The translations under genes were made by a program, and so were the position numbers. The notes beneath the pieces were generated by a model that saw only the letters and a list, made by a program, of their open reading frames with translations, searched no databases and was not told the DNA's origin. A DNA stretch of 64,000 bases. Source: Apostichopus japonicus (Eukaryota > Echinodermata > Holothuroidea > Aspidochirotida > Stichopodidae). The stretch covers positions 31,151,960 to 31,215,959 of the forward strand of contig NC_092563.1 of NCBI RefSeq assembly GCF_037975245.1. Reading direction: 5' to 3'. Shown here one piece after another: positions 13,401-29,170 of the stretch. Within the stretch, counting starts at the first letter, position 1. Every line of letters begins with the position of its first letter.

Positions 13401-16400
13401 GTTTGAGCTCAGACTTAGCAGTTAACTTGAGGAGGCACTTCAAATTTTCCACAACCTAGTACTCAAAACTGAAAACAGTACCCCAAATTGTACCGTATAT
13501 CACGATAAATGTGACTTTTCTTAGTTTTGTCTCTAAAATTAGAAGTTGAAGTTGGAAAAGTTTAGTTGATGGATTTGTTAACTATAAGAAACACATATTT
13601 GAGCTCAGTCATAGCAGGTTACTTGATTTTTCATTTCCGATTATCACATGCAAGGACTCCAAAGTTAAAATAGTACTTCAAAATAAAATGCAGTACCCCC
13701 ATACACTGTGCTGTATAGCACAAGTTACGGTCTATAGTGCAAAAGTTTCTTGTCTGAAATATGAAGTCAAAGTTGGAAAATTTTGTTCAAACACTTGTGT
13801 ACAATACAAAACAAATGTTTGAGCTCAGACTTAGCAGTTAACTTGAGGAGGCACTTCAAATTTTCCACAACCTAGTACTCAAAACTGAAAACAGTACCCC
13901 AAATTGTACCGTATATCACGATAAATGTGACTTTTCTTAGTTTTGTCTCTAAAATTAGAAGTTGAAGTTGGAAAAGTTTAGTTGATGGATTTGTTAACTA
14001 TAAGAAACACATATTTGAGCTCAGTCATAGCAGGTTACTTGATTTTTCATTTCCGATTATCACATGCAAGGACTCCAAAGTTAAAATAGTACTTCAAAAT
14101 AAAATGCAGTACCCCCATACACTGTACTGTATAGCACAAGTTACGGTATATAAAGTGCAATAGTTTCTTGTCTGAAATATGAAGTCAAAGTTGGAAAATT
14201 TTGTTCAAACACTTGTGTACAATGCAAAACAATTGTTTGAGCTCAGACTTAGCAGTTAACTTGAGGAGGCACTTCAAATTTTCCACAACCTAGTACTCAA
14301 AACTGACAACAGTACCCCAAATTGTACCGTATATCACGATAAATGTGACTTTTCCTAGTTTTGTCTCTAAAATTAGAAGTTGAAGTTGGAAAAGTTTAGT
14401 TGATGGATTTGTTAACTATAAGAAACACATATTTGAGCTCAGTCATAGCAAGTTACTTGATTTTTCATTTCCGATTATCACATGCAAGGACTCCAAAGTT
14501 AAAATAGAACTTCAAAATAAAATGCAGTACCCCCATACACTGTACTGTATAGCACAAGTTACGGTATATAAAGTGCAATAGTTTCTTGTCTGAAATATGA
14601 TGTCAAAGTTGGAAAAATTTTGTTCAAAGACTTGTGTACAATACAAAACAAATGTTTGAGCTCAGACTTAGCAGTTAACTTGAGGAGGCACTTCAAATTT
14701 TCCACAACCTAGTACTCAAAACTGAAAACAGTACCCCAAATTGTACCGTATATCACGATAAATGTGACTTTTCTTAGTTTTGTCTCTAAAATTAGAAGTT
14801 GAAGTTGGAAAAGTTTAGTTGATGGATTTGTTAACTATAAGAAACACATATTTGAGCTCAGTCATAGCAGGTTACTTGATTTTTCATTTCCGATTATCAC
14901 ATGCAAGGACTCCAAAGTTAAAATAGTACTTCAAAGTAAAATGCAGTACCCCCATACACTGTACTGTATAGCACAAGTTACGGTATATAAAGTGCAATAG
15001 TTTCTTGTCTGAAATATGAAGTCAAAGTTGGAAAAATTTTGTTCAAACACTTGTGTACAATACAAAACAAATGTTTGAGCTCAGACTTAGCAGTTAACTT
15101 GAGGAGGCACTTCAAATTTTCCACAACCTAGTACTCAAAACTGAAAACAGTACCCCAAATTGTACCGTATATCACGATAAATGTGACTTTTCTTAGTTTT
15201 GTCTCTAAAATTAGAATTTGAAGTTGGAAAAGTTTAGTTGATGGATTTGTTAACTATAAGAAACACATATTTGAGCTCAGTCATAGCAAGTTACTTGATT
15301 TTTCATTTCGGATTATCACATGCAAGGACTCCAAAGTTAAAATAGTACTTCAAAATAAAATGCAGTACCCCCATACACTGTACTGTATAGCACAAGTTAC
15401 GGTCTATAGTGCAATAGTTTCTTGTCTGAAATATGATGTCAAAGTTGGAAAAATTTTGTTCAAAGACTTGTGTACAATGAAAAACAAATGTTTGAGCTCA
15501 GACTTAGCAGTTAACTTGAGGAGGCACTTCAAATTTTCCACAACCTAGTACTCAAAACTGAAAACAGTACCCCAAATTGTACCGTATATCACGATAAATG
15601 TGACTTTTCCTAGTTTTGTCTCTAAAATTAGAAGTTGAATTTGGAAAAGTTGAGTTGATGGATTTGTTAACTATAAGAAACACATATTTGAGCTCAGTCA
15701 TAGCAAGTTACTTGATTTTTCATTTCGGATTATCACATGCAAGGACTCCAAAGTTAAAATAGAACTTCAAAATAAAATGCAGTACCCCCATACACTGTAC
15801 TGTATAGCACAAGTTACAGTCTATAGTGCAATAGTTTCTTGTCTGAAATATGAAGTCAAAGTTGGAAAATTTTGTTCAAACACTTGTGTACAATACAAAA
15901 CAAATGTTTGAGCTCAGACTTAGCAGTTAACTTGAGGAGGCACTTCAAATTTTCCACAACCTAGTACTCAAAACTGAAAACAGTACCCCAAATTGTACCG
16001 TATATCACGATAAATGTGACTTTTCTTAGTTTTGTCTCTAAAGTTAGAAGTTGAAGTTGGAAAAGTTTAGTTGATGGATTTGTTAACTATAAGAAACACA
16101 TATTTGAGCTCAGTCATAGCAAGTTACTTGATTTTTCATTTCCGATTATCACATGCAAGGACTCCAAAGTTAAAATAGTACTTCAAAATAAAATGCAGTA
16201 CCCCCATACACTGTACTGTACAGCACAAGTTACGGTATATAAAGTGCATTAGTTTCTTGTCTGAAATATGAAGTCAAAGTTGGAAAATTTTGTTCAAACA
16301 CTTGTGTACAATGCAAAACAATTGTTTGAGCTCAGACTTAGCAGTTAACTTGAGGAGGCACTTCAAATTTTCCACAACGTAGTACTCAAAACTGACAACA

Positions 16401-19400
16401 GTACCCCAAATTGTACCGTATATCACGATAAATGTGACTTTTCCTAGTTTTGTCTCTAAAATTAGAAGTTGAAGTTGGAAAAGTTTAGTTGATGGATTTG
16501 TTAACTATAAGAAACACATATTTGAGCTCAGTCATAGCAAGTTACTTGATTTTTCATTTCGGATTATCACATGCAAGGACTCCAAAGTTAAAATAGAACT
16601 TCAAAATTAAATGCAGTACCCCCATACACTGTACTGTATAGCACAAGTTACGGTATATAAAGTGCAATAGTTTCTTGTCTGAAATATGATGTCAAAGTTG
16701 GAAAAATTTTGTTCAAAGACTTGTGTACAATACAAAACAAATGTTTGAGCTCAGACTTAGCAGTTAACTTGAGGAGGCACTTCAAATTTTCCACAACCTA
16801 GTACTCAAAACTGAAAACAGTACCCCAAATTGTACCGTATATCACGATAAATGTGACTTTTCTTAGTTTTGTCTCTAAAATTAGAATTTGCAGTTGGAAA
16901 AGTTTAGTTGATGGATTTGTTAACTATAAGAAACACATATTTGAGCTCAGTCATAGCAGGTTACCTGATTTTTCATTTCCGATTATCACATGCAAGGACT
17001 CCAAAGTTAAAATAGTACTTCAAAATAAAATGCAGTACCCCCATACACTGTACTGTATAGCACAAGTTACGGTATATAAAGTGCAATAGTTTCTTGTCTG
17101 AAATATGAAGTCAAAGTTGGAAAATTTTGTTCAAACACTTGTGTACAATGAAAAACAATTGTTTGAGCTCAGACTTAGCAGTTAACTTGAGGAGGCACTT
17201 CAAATTTTCCACAACGTAGTACTCAAAACTGACAACAGTACCCCAAATTGTACCGTATATCACAATAAATGTGACTTTTCCTAGTTTTGTCTCTAAAATT
17301 AGAAGTTGAAGTTGGAAAAGTTTAGTTGATGGATTTGTTAACTATAAGAAACACATATTTGAGCTCAGTCATAGCAAGTTACTTGATTTTTCATTTCCGA
17401 TTATCACATGCAAGGACTCCAAAGTTAAAATAGAACTTCAAAATAAAATGCAGTACCCCCATACACTGTGCTGTATAGCACAAGTTACGGTCTATAGTGG
17501 AAAAGTTTCTTGTCTGAAATATGAAGTCAAAGTTGGAAAATTTGTTCAAACACTTGTGTACAATACAAAACAAATGTTTGAGCTCAGACTTAGCAGTTAA
17601 CTTGAGGAGGCACTTCAAATTTTCCACAACCTAGTACTCAAAACTGAAAACAGTACCCCAAATTGTACCGTATATCACGATAAATGTGACTTTTCTTAGT
17701 TTTGTCTCTAAAATTAGAAGTTGAAGTTGGAAAAGTTTAGTTGATGGATTTGTTAACTATAAGAAACACATATTTGAGCTCAGTCATAGCAGGTTACTTG
17801 ATTTTTCATTTCCGATTATCACATGCAAGGACTCCAAAGTTAAAATAGTACTTCAAAATAAAATGCAGTACCCCCATACACTGTACTGTATAGCACAAGT
17901 TACGGTATATAAAGTGCAATAGTTTCTTGTCTGAAATATGAAGTCAAAGTTGGAAAATTTTGTTCAAACACTTGTGTACAATGCAAAACAATTGTTTGAG
18001 CTCAGACTTAGCAGTTAACTTGAGGAGGCACTTCAAATTTTCCACAACCTAGTACTCAAAACTGACAACAGTACCCCAAATTGTACCGTATATCACGATA
18101 AATGTGACTTTTCCTAGTTTTGTCTCTAAAATTAGAAGTTGAAGTTGGAAAAGTTTAGTTGATGGATTTGTTAACTATAAGAAACACATATTTGAGCTCA
18201 GTCATAGCAAGTTACTTGATTTTTCATTTCCGATTATCACATGCAAGGACTCCAAAGTTAAAATAGAACTTCAAAATAAAATGCAGTACCCCCATACACT
18301 GTACTGTATAGCACAAGTTACGGTATATAAAGTGCAATAGTTTCTTGTCTGAAATATGATGTCAAAGTTGGAAAAATTTTGTTCAAAGACTTGTGTACAA
18401 TACAAAACAAATGTTTGAGCTCAGACTTAGCAGTTAACTTGAGGAGGCACTTCAAATTTTCCACAACCTAGTACTCAAAACTGAAAACAGTACCCCAAAT
18501 TGTACCGTATATCACGATAAATGTGACTTTTCTTAGTTTTGTCTCTAAAATTAGAAGTTGAAGTTGGAAAAGTTTAGTTGATGGATTTGTTAACTATAAG
18601 AAACACATATTTGAGCTCAGTCATAGCAGGTTACTTGATTTTTCATTTCCGATTATCACATGCAAGGACTCCAAAGTTAAAATAGTACTTCAAAATAAAA
18701 TGCAGTACCCCCATACACTGTGCTGTATAGCACAAGTTACGGTCTATAGTGCAAAAGTTTCTTGTCTGAAATATGAAGTCAAAGTTGGAAAATTTTGTTC
18801 AAACACTTGTGTACAATACAAAACAAATGTTTGAGCTCAGACTTAGCAGTTAACTTGAGGAGGCACTTCAAATTTTCCACAACCTAGTACTCAAAACTGA
18901 AAACAGTACCCCAAATTGTACCGTATATCACGATAAATGTGACTTTTCTTAGTTTTGTCTCTAAAATTAGAAGTTGAAGTTGGAAAAGTTTAGTTGATGG
19001 ATTTGTTAACTATAAGAAACACATATTTGAGCTCAGTCATAGCAGGTTACTTGATTTTTCATTTCCGATTATCACATGCAAGGACTCCAAAGTTAAAATA
19101 GTACTTCAAAATAAAATGCAGTACCCCCATACACTGTACTGTATAGCACAAGTTACGGTATATAAAGTGCAATAGTTTCTTGTCTGAAATATGAAGTCAA
19201 AGTTGGAAAATTTTGTTCAAACACTTGTGTACAATGCAAAACAATTGTTTGAGCTCAGACTTAGCAGTTAACTTGAGGAGGCACTTCAAATTTTCCACAA
19301 CCTAGTACTCAAAACTGACAACAGTACCCCAAATTGTACCGTATATCACGATAAATGTGACTTTTCCTAGTTTTGTCTCTAAAATTAGAAGTTGAAGTTG

Positions 19401-20400
19401 GAAAAGTTTAGTTGATGGATTTGTTAACTATAAGAAACACATATTTGAGCTCAGTCATAGCAAGTTACTTGATTTTTCATTTCCGATTATCACATGCAAG
19501 GACTCCAAAGTTAAAATAGTACTTCAAAATAAAATGCAGTACCCCCATACACTGTACTGTACAGCACAAGTTACGGTATATAAAGTGCAATAGTTTCTTG
19601 TCTGAAATATGAAGTCAAAGTTGGAAAATTTTGTTCAAACACTTGTGTACAATGCAAAACAATTGTTTGAGCTCAGACTTAGCAGTTAACTTGAGGAGGC
19701 ACTTCAAATTTTCCACAACGTAGTACTCAAAACTGACAACAGTACCCCAAATTGTACCGTATATCACGATAAATGTGACTTTTCCTAGTTTTGTCTCTAA
19801 AATTAGAAGTTGAAGTTGGAAAAGTTTAGTTGATGGATTTGTTAACTATAAGAAACACATATTTGAGCTCAGTCATAGCAAGTTACTTGATTTTTCATTT
19901 CCGATTATCACATGCAAGGACTCCAAAGTTAAAATAGAACTTCAAAATTAAATGCAGTACCCCCATACACTGTACTGTATAGCACAAGTTACGGTATATA
20001 AAGTGCAATAGTTTCTTGTCTGAAATATGATGTCAAAGTTGGAAAAATTTTGTTCAAAGACTTGTGTACAATACAAAACAAATGTTTGAGCTCAGACTTA
20101 GCAGTTAACTTGAGGAGGCACTTCAAATTTTCCACAACCTAGTACTCAAAACTGAAAACAGTACCCCAAATTGTACCGTATATCACGATAAATGTGACTT
20201 TTCTTAGTTTTGTCTCTAAAATTAGAATTTGAAGTTGGAAAAGTTTAGTTGATGGATTTGTTAACTATAAGAAACACATATTTGAGCTCAGTCATAGCAG
20301 GTAATTTGATTTTTCATTTCCGATTATCACATGCAAGGACTCCAAAGTTAAAATAGTACTTCAAAATAAAATGCAGTACCCCCATACACTGTACTGTATA
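13400..20400. repeat. Satellite A territory 3: ~1,250 bp trimeric periodicity
   Basis: Variant markers return at multiples of three monomers. The CTGTGCTGTATAG variant, followed by the shortened CGGTCTATAGTG, is near 13,707, 17,468 and 18,720; the gaps are 3,761 and 1,252 bp, about nine and three monomers. GCAAAACAATTG variants near 17,990 and 19,238 are 1,248 bp apart. Many copies here also carry CTTTTCTTAG for CTTTTCCTAG. Phase is not perfectly kept through the whole interval, so several unequal exchanges are likely. Confidence 0.65.
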
Positions 20401-23400
20401 GCACAAGTTACGGTATATAAAGTGAAATAGTTTCTTGTCTGAAATATGAAGTCAAAGTTGGAAAATTTTGTTCAAACACTGGTGTACAATACAAAAGAAA
20501 TGTTTGAGCTCAGACTTAGCAGTTAACTTGAGGAGGCACTTCAAATTTTCCACAACCTAGTACTCAAAACTGAAAACAGTACCCCAAATTGTACCGTATA
20601 TCACGATAAATGTGACTTTTCTTAGTTTTGTTTCTAAAATTAGAAGTTGAATTTGGAAAAGTTTAGTTGATGGATTTGTTAACTATAAGAAACACATATT
20701 TGAGCTCAGTCATAGCAAGTAACTTGATTTTTCATTTCCGATTATCACATGCAAGGACTCCAAAGTTAAAATAGAACTTCAGAATAAAATGCAGTACCCC
20801 CATACACTGTACTGTATAGCACAAGTTACGGTCTATAGTGCAATAGTTTCTTGTCTGAAATATGAAGTCAAAGTTGGAAAATTTTGTTCAAACACTGGTG
20901 TACAATACAAAAGAAATGTTTGAGCTCAGACTTAGCAGTTAACTTGAGGAGGCACTTCAAATTTTCCACAACCTAGTACTCAAAACTGAAAACAGTACCC
21001 CAAATTGTACCGTATATCACGATAAATGTGACTTTTCTTAGTTTTGTTTCTAAAATTAGAAGTTGAATTTGGAAAAGTTTAGTTGATGGATTTGTTAACT
21101 ATAAGAAACACATATTTGAGCTCAGTCATAGCAAGTAACTTGATTTTTCATTTCCGATTATCACATGCAAGGACTCCAAAGTTAAAATAGTACTTCAAAA
21201 TAAAATGCAGTACCCCCATACACTGTACTGTATAGCACAAGTTACGGTATATAAAGTGCAATAGTTTCTTGTCTGAAATATGAAGTCAAAGTTGGAAAAT
21301 TTTGTTCAAACACTTGTGTACAATGCAAAACATTTGTTTGAGCTCAGACTTAGCAGTTAACTTGAGGAGGCACTTCAAATTTTCCACAACCTAGTACTCA
21401 AAACTGACAACAGTACCCCAAATTGTACCGTATATCACGATAAATGTGACTTTTCCTAGTTTTGTCTCTAAAATTAGAAGTTGAAGTTGGAAAAGTTTAG
21501 TTGATGGATTTGTTAACTATAAGAAACACATATTTGAGCTCAGTCATAGCAAGTTACTTGATTTTTCATTTCCGATTATCACATGCAAGGACTCCAAAGT
21601 TAAAATAGAACTTCAGAATAAAATGCAGTACCCCCATACACTGTACTGTATAGCACAAGTTACGGTCTATAGTGCAATAGTTTCTTGTCTGAAATATGAA
21701 GTCAAAGTTGGAAAATTTTGTTCAAACACTTGTGTACAATACAAAAGAAATGTTTGAGCTCAGACTTAGCAGTTAACTTGAGGAGGCACTTCAAATTTTC
21801 CACAACCTAGTACTCAAAACTGAAAACAGTACCCCAAATTGTACCGTATATCACGATAAATGTGACTTTTCTTAGTTTTGTTTCTAAAATTAGAAGTTGA
21901 ATTTGGAAAAGTTTAGTTGATGGATTTGTTAACTATAAGAAACACATATTTGAGCTCAGTCATAGCAAGTAACTTGATTTTTCATTTCCGATTATCACAT
22001 GCAAGGACTCCAAAGTTAAAATAGTACTTCAAAATAAAATGCAGTACCCCCATACACTGTACTGTATAGCACAAGTTACGGTATATAAAGTGCAATAGTT
22101 TCTTGTCTGAAATATGAAGTCAAAGTTGGAAAATTTTGTTCAAACACTTGTGTACAATGCAAAACAATTGTTTGAGCTCAGACTTAGCAGTTAACTTGAG
22201 GAGGCACTTCAAATTTTCCACAACCTAGTACTCAAAACTGACAACAGTACCCCAAATTGTACCGTATATCACGATAAATGTGACTTTTCCTAGTTTTGTC
22301 TCTAAAATTAGAAGTTGAAGTTGGAAAAGTTTAGTTGATGGATTTGTTAACTATAAGAAACACATATTTGAGCTCAGTCATAGCAAGTTACTTGATTTTT
22401 CATTTCGGATTATCACATGCAAGGACTCCAAAGTTAAAATAGAACTTCAGAATAAAATGCAGTACCCCCATACACTGTACTGTATAGCACAAGTTACGGT
22501 CTATAGTGCAATAGTTTCTTGTCTGAAATATGAAGTCAAAGTTGGAAAATTTTGTTCAAAGACTTGTGTACAATACAAAAGAAATGTTTGAGCTCAGACT
22601 TAGCAGTTAACTTGAGGAGGCACTTCAAATTTTCCACAACCTAGTACTCAAAACTGAAAACAGTACCCCAAATTGTACCGTATATCACGATAAATGTGAC
22701 TTTTCTTAGTTTTGTCTCTAAAATTAGAAGTTGAATTTGGAAAAGTTTAGTTGATGGATTTGTTAACTATAAGAAACACATATTTGAGCTCAGTCATAGC
22801 AAGTAACTTGATTTTTCATTTCCGATTATCACATGCAAGGACTCCAAAGTTAAAATAGTACTTCAAAATAAAATGCAGTACCCCCATACACTGTACTGTA
22901 TAGCACAAGTTACGGTATATAAAGTGCAATAGTTTCTTGTCTGAAATATGAAGCCAAAGTTGGAAAATTTTGTTCAAACACTTGTGTACAATGCAAAACA
23001 ATTGTTTGAGCTCAGACTTAGCAGTTAACTTGAGGAGGCACTTCAAATTTTCCACAACCTAGTACTCAAAACTGACAACAGTACCCCAAATTGTACCGTA
23101 TATCACGATAAATGTGACTTTTCCTAGTTTTGTCTCTAAAATTAGAAGTTGAAGTTGGAAAAGTTTAGTTGATGGATTTGTTAACTATAAGAAACACATA
23201 TTTGAGCTCAGTCATAGCAAGTTACTTGATTTTTCATTTCGGATTATCACATGCAAGGACTCCAAAGTTAAAATAGAACTTCAAAATAAAATGCAGTACC
23301 CCCATACACTGTACTGTACAGCACAAGTTACGGTATATAAAGTGCAATAGTTTCTTGTCTGAAATATGAAGTCAAAGTTGGAAAATTTTGTTCAAACACT

Positions 23401-26400
23401 TGTGTACAATACAAAAGAAATGTTTGAGCTCAGACTTAGCAGTTAACTTGAGGAGGCACTTCAAATTTTCCACAACCTAGTACTCAAAACTGACAACAGT
23501 ACCCCAAATTGTACCGTATATCACGATAAATGTGACTTTTCCTAGTTTTGTCTCTAAAATTAGAAGTTGAAGTTGGAAAAGTTTAGTTGATGGATTTGTT
23601 AACTATAAGAAACACATATTTGAGCTCAGTCATAGCAAGTTACTTGATTTTTCATTTCCGATTATCACATGCAAGGACTCCAAAGTTAAAATAGAACTTC
23701 AAAATAAAATGCAGTACCCCCATACACTGTACTGTATAGCACAAGTTACGGTATATAAAGTGCAATAGTTTCTTGTCTGAAATATGATGTCAAAGTTGGA
23801 AAAATTTTGTTCAAAGACTTGTGTACAATACAAAACAAATGTTTGAGCTCAGACTTAGCAGTTAACTTAAGGAGGCACTTCAAATTTTCCACAACCTAGT
23901 ACTCAAAACTGAAAACAGTACCCCAAATTGTACCGTATATCACGATAAATGTGACTTTTCCTAGTTTTGTCTCTAAAATTAGAAGTTGAAGTTGGAAAAG
24001 TTTAGTTGATGGATTTGTTAACTATAAGAAACACATATTTGAGCTCAGTCATAGCAAGTTACTTGATTTTTCATTTCCGATTATCACATGCAAGGACTCC
24101 AAAGTTAAAATAGAACTTCAGAATAAAATGCAGTACCCCCATACACTGTACTGTATAGCACAAGTTACGGTCTATAGTGCAATAGTTTCTTGTCTGAAAT
24201 ATGAAGTCAAAGTTGGAAAATTTTGTTCAAACACTTGTGTACAATACAAAAGAAATGTTTGAGCTCAGACTTAGCAGTTAACTTGAGGAGGCACTTCAAA
24301 TTTTCCACAACCTAGTACTCAAAACTGACAACAGTACCCCAAATTGTACCGTATATCACGATAAATGTGACTTTTCCTAGTTTTGTCTCTAAAATTAGAA
24401 GTTGAAGTTGGAAAAGTTTAGTTGATGGATTTGTTAACTATAAGAAACACATATTTGAGCTCAGTCATAGCAAGTTACTTGATTTTTCATTTCCGATTAT
24501 CACATGCAAGGACTCCAAAGTTAAAATAGAACTTCAAAATAAAATGCAGTACCCCCATACACTGTACTGTACAGCACAAGTTACGGTATATAAAGTGCAA
24601 TAGTTTCTTGTCTGAAATATGAAGTCAAAGTTGGAAAATTTTGTTCAAACACTTGTGTACAATGCAAAACAATTGTTTGAGCTCAGACTTAGCAGTTAAC
24701 TTGAGGAGGCACTTCAAATTTTCCACAACCTAGTACTCAAAACTGACAACAGTACCCCAAATTGTACCGTATATCACGATAAATGTGACTTTTCCTAGTT
24801 TTGTCTCTAAAATTAGAAGTTGAAGTTGGAAAAGTTTAGTTGATGGATTTGTTAACTATAAGAAACACATATTTGAGCTCAGTCATAGCAAGTTACTTGA
24901 TTTTTCATTTCCGATTATCACATGCAAGGACTCCAAAGTTAAAATAGAACTTCAAAATAAAATGCAGTACCCCCATACACTGTACTGTATAGCACAAGTT
25001 ACGGTATATAAAGTGCAATAGTTTCTTGTCTGAAATATGAAGTCAAAGTTGGAAAATTTTGTTCAAACACTTGTGTACAATACAAAACAAATGTTTGAGC
25101 TCAGACTTAGCAGTTAACTTAAGGAGGCACTTCAAATTTTCCACAACCTAGTACTCAAAACTGAAAACAGTACCCCAAATTGTACCGTATATCACGATAA
25201 ATGTGACTTTTCCTAGTTTTGTCTCTAAAATTAGAAGTTGAAGTTGGAAAAGTTTAGTTGATGGATTTGTTAACTATAAGAAACACATATTTGAGCTCAG
25301 TCATAGCAAGTTACTTGATTTTTCATTTCCGATTATCACATGCAAGGACTCCAAAGTTAAAATAGAACTTCAGAATAAAATGCAGTACCCCCATACACTG
25401 TACTGTATAGCACAAGTTACGGTCTATAGTGCAATAGTTTCTTGTCTGAAATATGAAGTCAAAGTTGGAAAATTTTGTTCAAACACTTGTGTACAATACA
25501 AAAGAAATGTTTGAGCTCAGACTTAGCAGTTAACTTGAGGAGGCACTTCAAATTTTCCACAACCTAGTACTCAAAACTGAAAACAGTACCCCAAATTGTA
25601 CCGTATATCACGATAAATGTGACTTTTCTTAGTTTTGTCTCTAAAATTAGAAGTTGAATTTGGAAAAGTTTAGTTGATGGATTTGTTAACTATAAGAAAC
25701 ACATATTTGAGCTCAGTCATAGCAAGTAACTTGATTTTTCATTTCCGATTATCACATGCAAGGACTCCAAAGTTAAAATAGTACTTCAAAATAAAATGCA
25801 GTACCCCCATACACTGTACTGTATAGCACAAGTTACGGTATATAAAGTGCAATAGTTTCTTGTCTGAAATATCAAGTCAAAGTTGGAAAATTTTGTTCAA
25901 ACACTTGTGTACAATGCAAAACAATTGTTTGAGCTCAGACTTAGCAGTTAACTTGAGGAGGCACTTCAAATTTTCCACAACCTAGTACTCAAAACTGACA
26001 ACAGTACCCCAAATTGTACCGTATATCACGATAAATGTGACTTTTCCTAGTTTTGTCTCTAAAATTAGAAGTTGAAGTTGGAAAAGTTTAGTTGATGGAT
26101 TTGTTAACTATAAGAAACACATATTTGAGCTCAGTCATAGCAAGTTACTTGATTTTTCATTTCGGATTATCACATGCAAGGACTCCAAAGTTAAAATAGA
26201 ACTTCAAAATAAAATGCAGTACCCCCATACACTGTACTGTATAGCACAAGTTACGGTATATAAAGTGCAATAGTTTCTTGTCTGAAATATGATGTCAAAG
26301 TTGGAAAAATTTTGTTCAAAGACTTGTGTACAATACAAAACAAATGTTTGAGCTCAGACTTAGCAGGTAACTTGAGGAGGCACTTCAAATTTTCCACAAC

Positions 26401-26700
26401 CTAGTACTCAAACCTGACAACAGTACCCCAAATTGTACCGTATATCACGATAAATGTGACTTTTCCTAGTTTTGTCTCTAAAATTAGAAGTTGAATTTGG
26501 AAAAGTTTAGTTGATGGATTTGTTAACTATAAGAAACACATATTTGAGCTCAGTCATAGCAAGTTACTTGATTTTTCATTTCCGATTATCACATGCAAGG
26601 ACTCCAAAGTTAAAATAGAACTTCAAAATAAAATGCAGTACCCCCATACACTGTACTGTATAGCACAAGTTACGGTGTATAAAGTGCAATAGTTTCTTGT
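20400..26700. repeat. Satellite A territory 4: ~835 bp dimeric periodicity
   Basis: The CAATACAAAAGAAATG variant recurs near 20,490, 20,900, 21,740, 22,575, 23,408, 24,246 and 25,498. After an initial single-monomer step the spacing is about 835 bp (two monomers), with one three-monomer step at the end. It alternates with monomers carrying GCAAAACAATTG. Linked variants include GTTTTGTTTCT in some copies and CTTCAGAATAAAATG in others. Confidence 0.65.
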
Positions 26701-29170
26701 CTGAAATATGAAGTCAAAGTTGGAAAATTTTGTTCAAAGACTTGTTTTCAATACAAAAGAAATGTTTGAGCTCAGACTTAGCAGTTAACTTGAGGAGGCA
26801 CTTCAAATTTTCCACAACCTAGTACTCAAAACTGAAAACAGTACCCCAAATTGTACCGTATATCACGATAAATGTGACTTTTCGTAGTTTTGTCTCTAAA
26901 ATTAGAAGTTGAATTTGGAAAAGTTTAGTTGATGGATTTGTTAACTATAAGAAACACATATTTGAGCTCAGTCATAGCAAGTTACTTGATTTTTCATTTC
27001 CGATTATCACATGCAAGGACTCCAAAGTTAAAATAGTACTTCAAAATCAAATGCAGTACCCCCATACACTGTACTGTATAGCACAAGTTTAAAAGTGCAA
27101 TAGTTTCTTGTCTGAAATATGAAGTCAAAGTTGGAACAATTTTGTTCAAAGACTTGTGTACAATACAAAACAAATGTTTGAGCTCAGACTTAGCAGTTAA
27201 CTTGAGGAGGCACTTCAAATTTTCCACAACCTAGTACTCAAAAGTGAAAACAGTACCCCAAATTGTATATCACGATAAATGTGACTTTTCCTAGTTTTGT
27301 CTCTAAAATTAGAAGTTGAAGTTGGAAAAGTTTAGTTGATGGATTTGTTAACTATAAGAAACACATATCTGAGCTCAGTCATAGCAAGTTACTTGATTTT
27401 TCATTTCCGATTATCACATGCAAGGACTCCAAATTTAAAATAGTACTTCAAAATCAAATGCAGTACCCCCATACACTGTACTGTATAGCACAAGTTACCG
27501 TATATAGTGCAATAGTTTCTTGTCTGAAATATGAAGTCAAAGTTGGAAAAATTTTGTTCAAAGACTTGTGTACAATACAAAACTAATGCTTGAGCTCAGA
27601 CTTGGCAGTTAACTTGAGGAGGCACTTCAAATTTTCCACAACCTAGTACTCAAAACTGAAAACAGTACCCCAAATTGTACCGTATATCACGATAAATGTG
27701 ACTTTTCCTAGTTTTGTCTCTAAAATTAGAAGTTGAAGTTGGAAAAGTTTAGTTGATGGATTTGTTAACTATAAGAAACACATATCTGAGCTCAGTCATA
27801 GCAAGTTACTTGGATTTTTCATATCCGATTATCACATGCAAGGACTCCAAAGTTAAAATAGTACTTCAAAATAAAATGCAGTACCCCAATACACTGTACT
27901 GTATAGCACAAGTTACGGTGTATAAAGTGCAATAGTTTCTTGTCTGAAATATGATGTCAAAGTTGGAAAAATTTTGTTCAAAGACGTACTTGTGTACAAT
28001 ACAAAACAAATGTTTGAGCTCAGACTTAGCAGTTAACTTGAGGAGGCACTTCAAATTTTCCACAACCTAGTACTCAAACCTGACAACAGTACCCCAAATT
28101 GTACCGTATATCACGATAAATGTGACTTTTCCTAGTTTTGTCTCTAAAATTAGAAGTTGAAGTTGGAAAAGTTTAGTTGATGGATTTGTTAACTATAAGA
28201 AACACATATTTGAGCTCAGTCATAGCAAGTTACTTGATTTTTCATTTCCGATTATCACATGCAAGGACTCCAAAGTTAAAATAGTACTTCAAAATCAAAT
28301 GCAGTACCCCCATACACTGTACTGTATAGCACAAGTTTAAAAGTGCAATAGTTTCTTGTCTGAAATATGAAGTCAAAGTTGGAAAAATTTTGTTCAAAGA
28401 CTTGTGTACAATACAAAACAAATGTTTGAGCTCAGACTTAGCAGTTAACTTGAGGAGGCACTTCAAATTTTCCACAACCTAGTACTCAAAAGTGAAAACA
28501 GTACCCCAAATTGTATATCACGATAAATGTGACTTTTCCTAGTTTTGTCTCTAAAATTAGAAGTTGAAGTTGGAAAAGTTTAGTTGATGGATTTGTTAAC
28601 TATAAGAAACACATATCTGAGCTCAGTCATAGCAAGTTACTTGATTTTTCATTTCCGATTATCACATGCAAGGACTCCAAATTTAAAATAGTACTTCAAA
28701 ATCAAATGCAGTACCCCCATACACTGTACTGTATAGCACAAGTTACCGTATATAGTGCAATAGTTTCTTGTCTGAAATATGAAGTCAAAGTTGGAAAAAT
28801 TTTGTTCAAAGACTTGTGTACAATACAAAACTAATGCTTGAGCTCAGACTTGGCAGTTAACTTGAGGAGGCACTTCAAATTTTCCACAACCTAGTACTCA
28901 AAACTGAAAACAGTACCCCAAATTGTACCGTGTATCACGATAAATGTGACTTTTCCTAGTTTTGTCTCTAAAATTAGAAGTTGAAGTTGGAAAAGTTTAG
29001 TTGATGGATTTGTTAACTATAAGAAACACATATCTGAGCTCAGTCATAGCAAGTTACTTGGATTTTTCATATCCGATTATCACATGCAAGGACTCCAAAG
29101 TTAAAATAGTACTTCAAAATAAAATGCAGTACCCCAATACACTGTACTGTATAGCACAAGTTACGGTGTA
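26700..29170. repeat. Satellite A territory 5: 1,248 bp trimer duplicated in tandem
   Basis: Two consecutive trimers share a set of private variants at an offset of exactly 1,248 bp. Examples are GCACAAGTTTAAAAGTGC near 27,084 and 28,332, the AAATTGTATATCACG deletion, CACATATCTGAGCTC, CAAAACTAATGCTTGAGC and GTACCCCAATACACTG. The duplication is recent relative to neighbouring divergence. The first monomers of the two blocks differ slightly, for example GGAACAATTT against GGAAAAATTT. Confidence 0.8.
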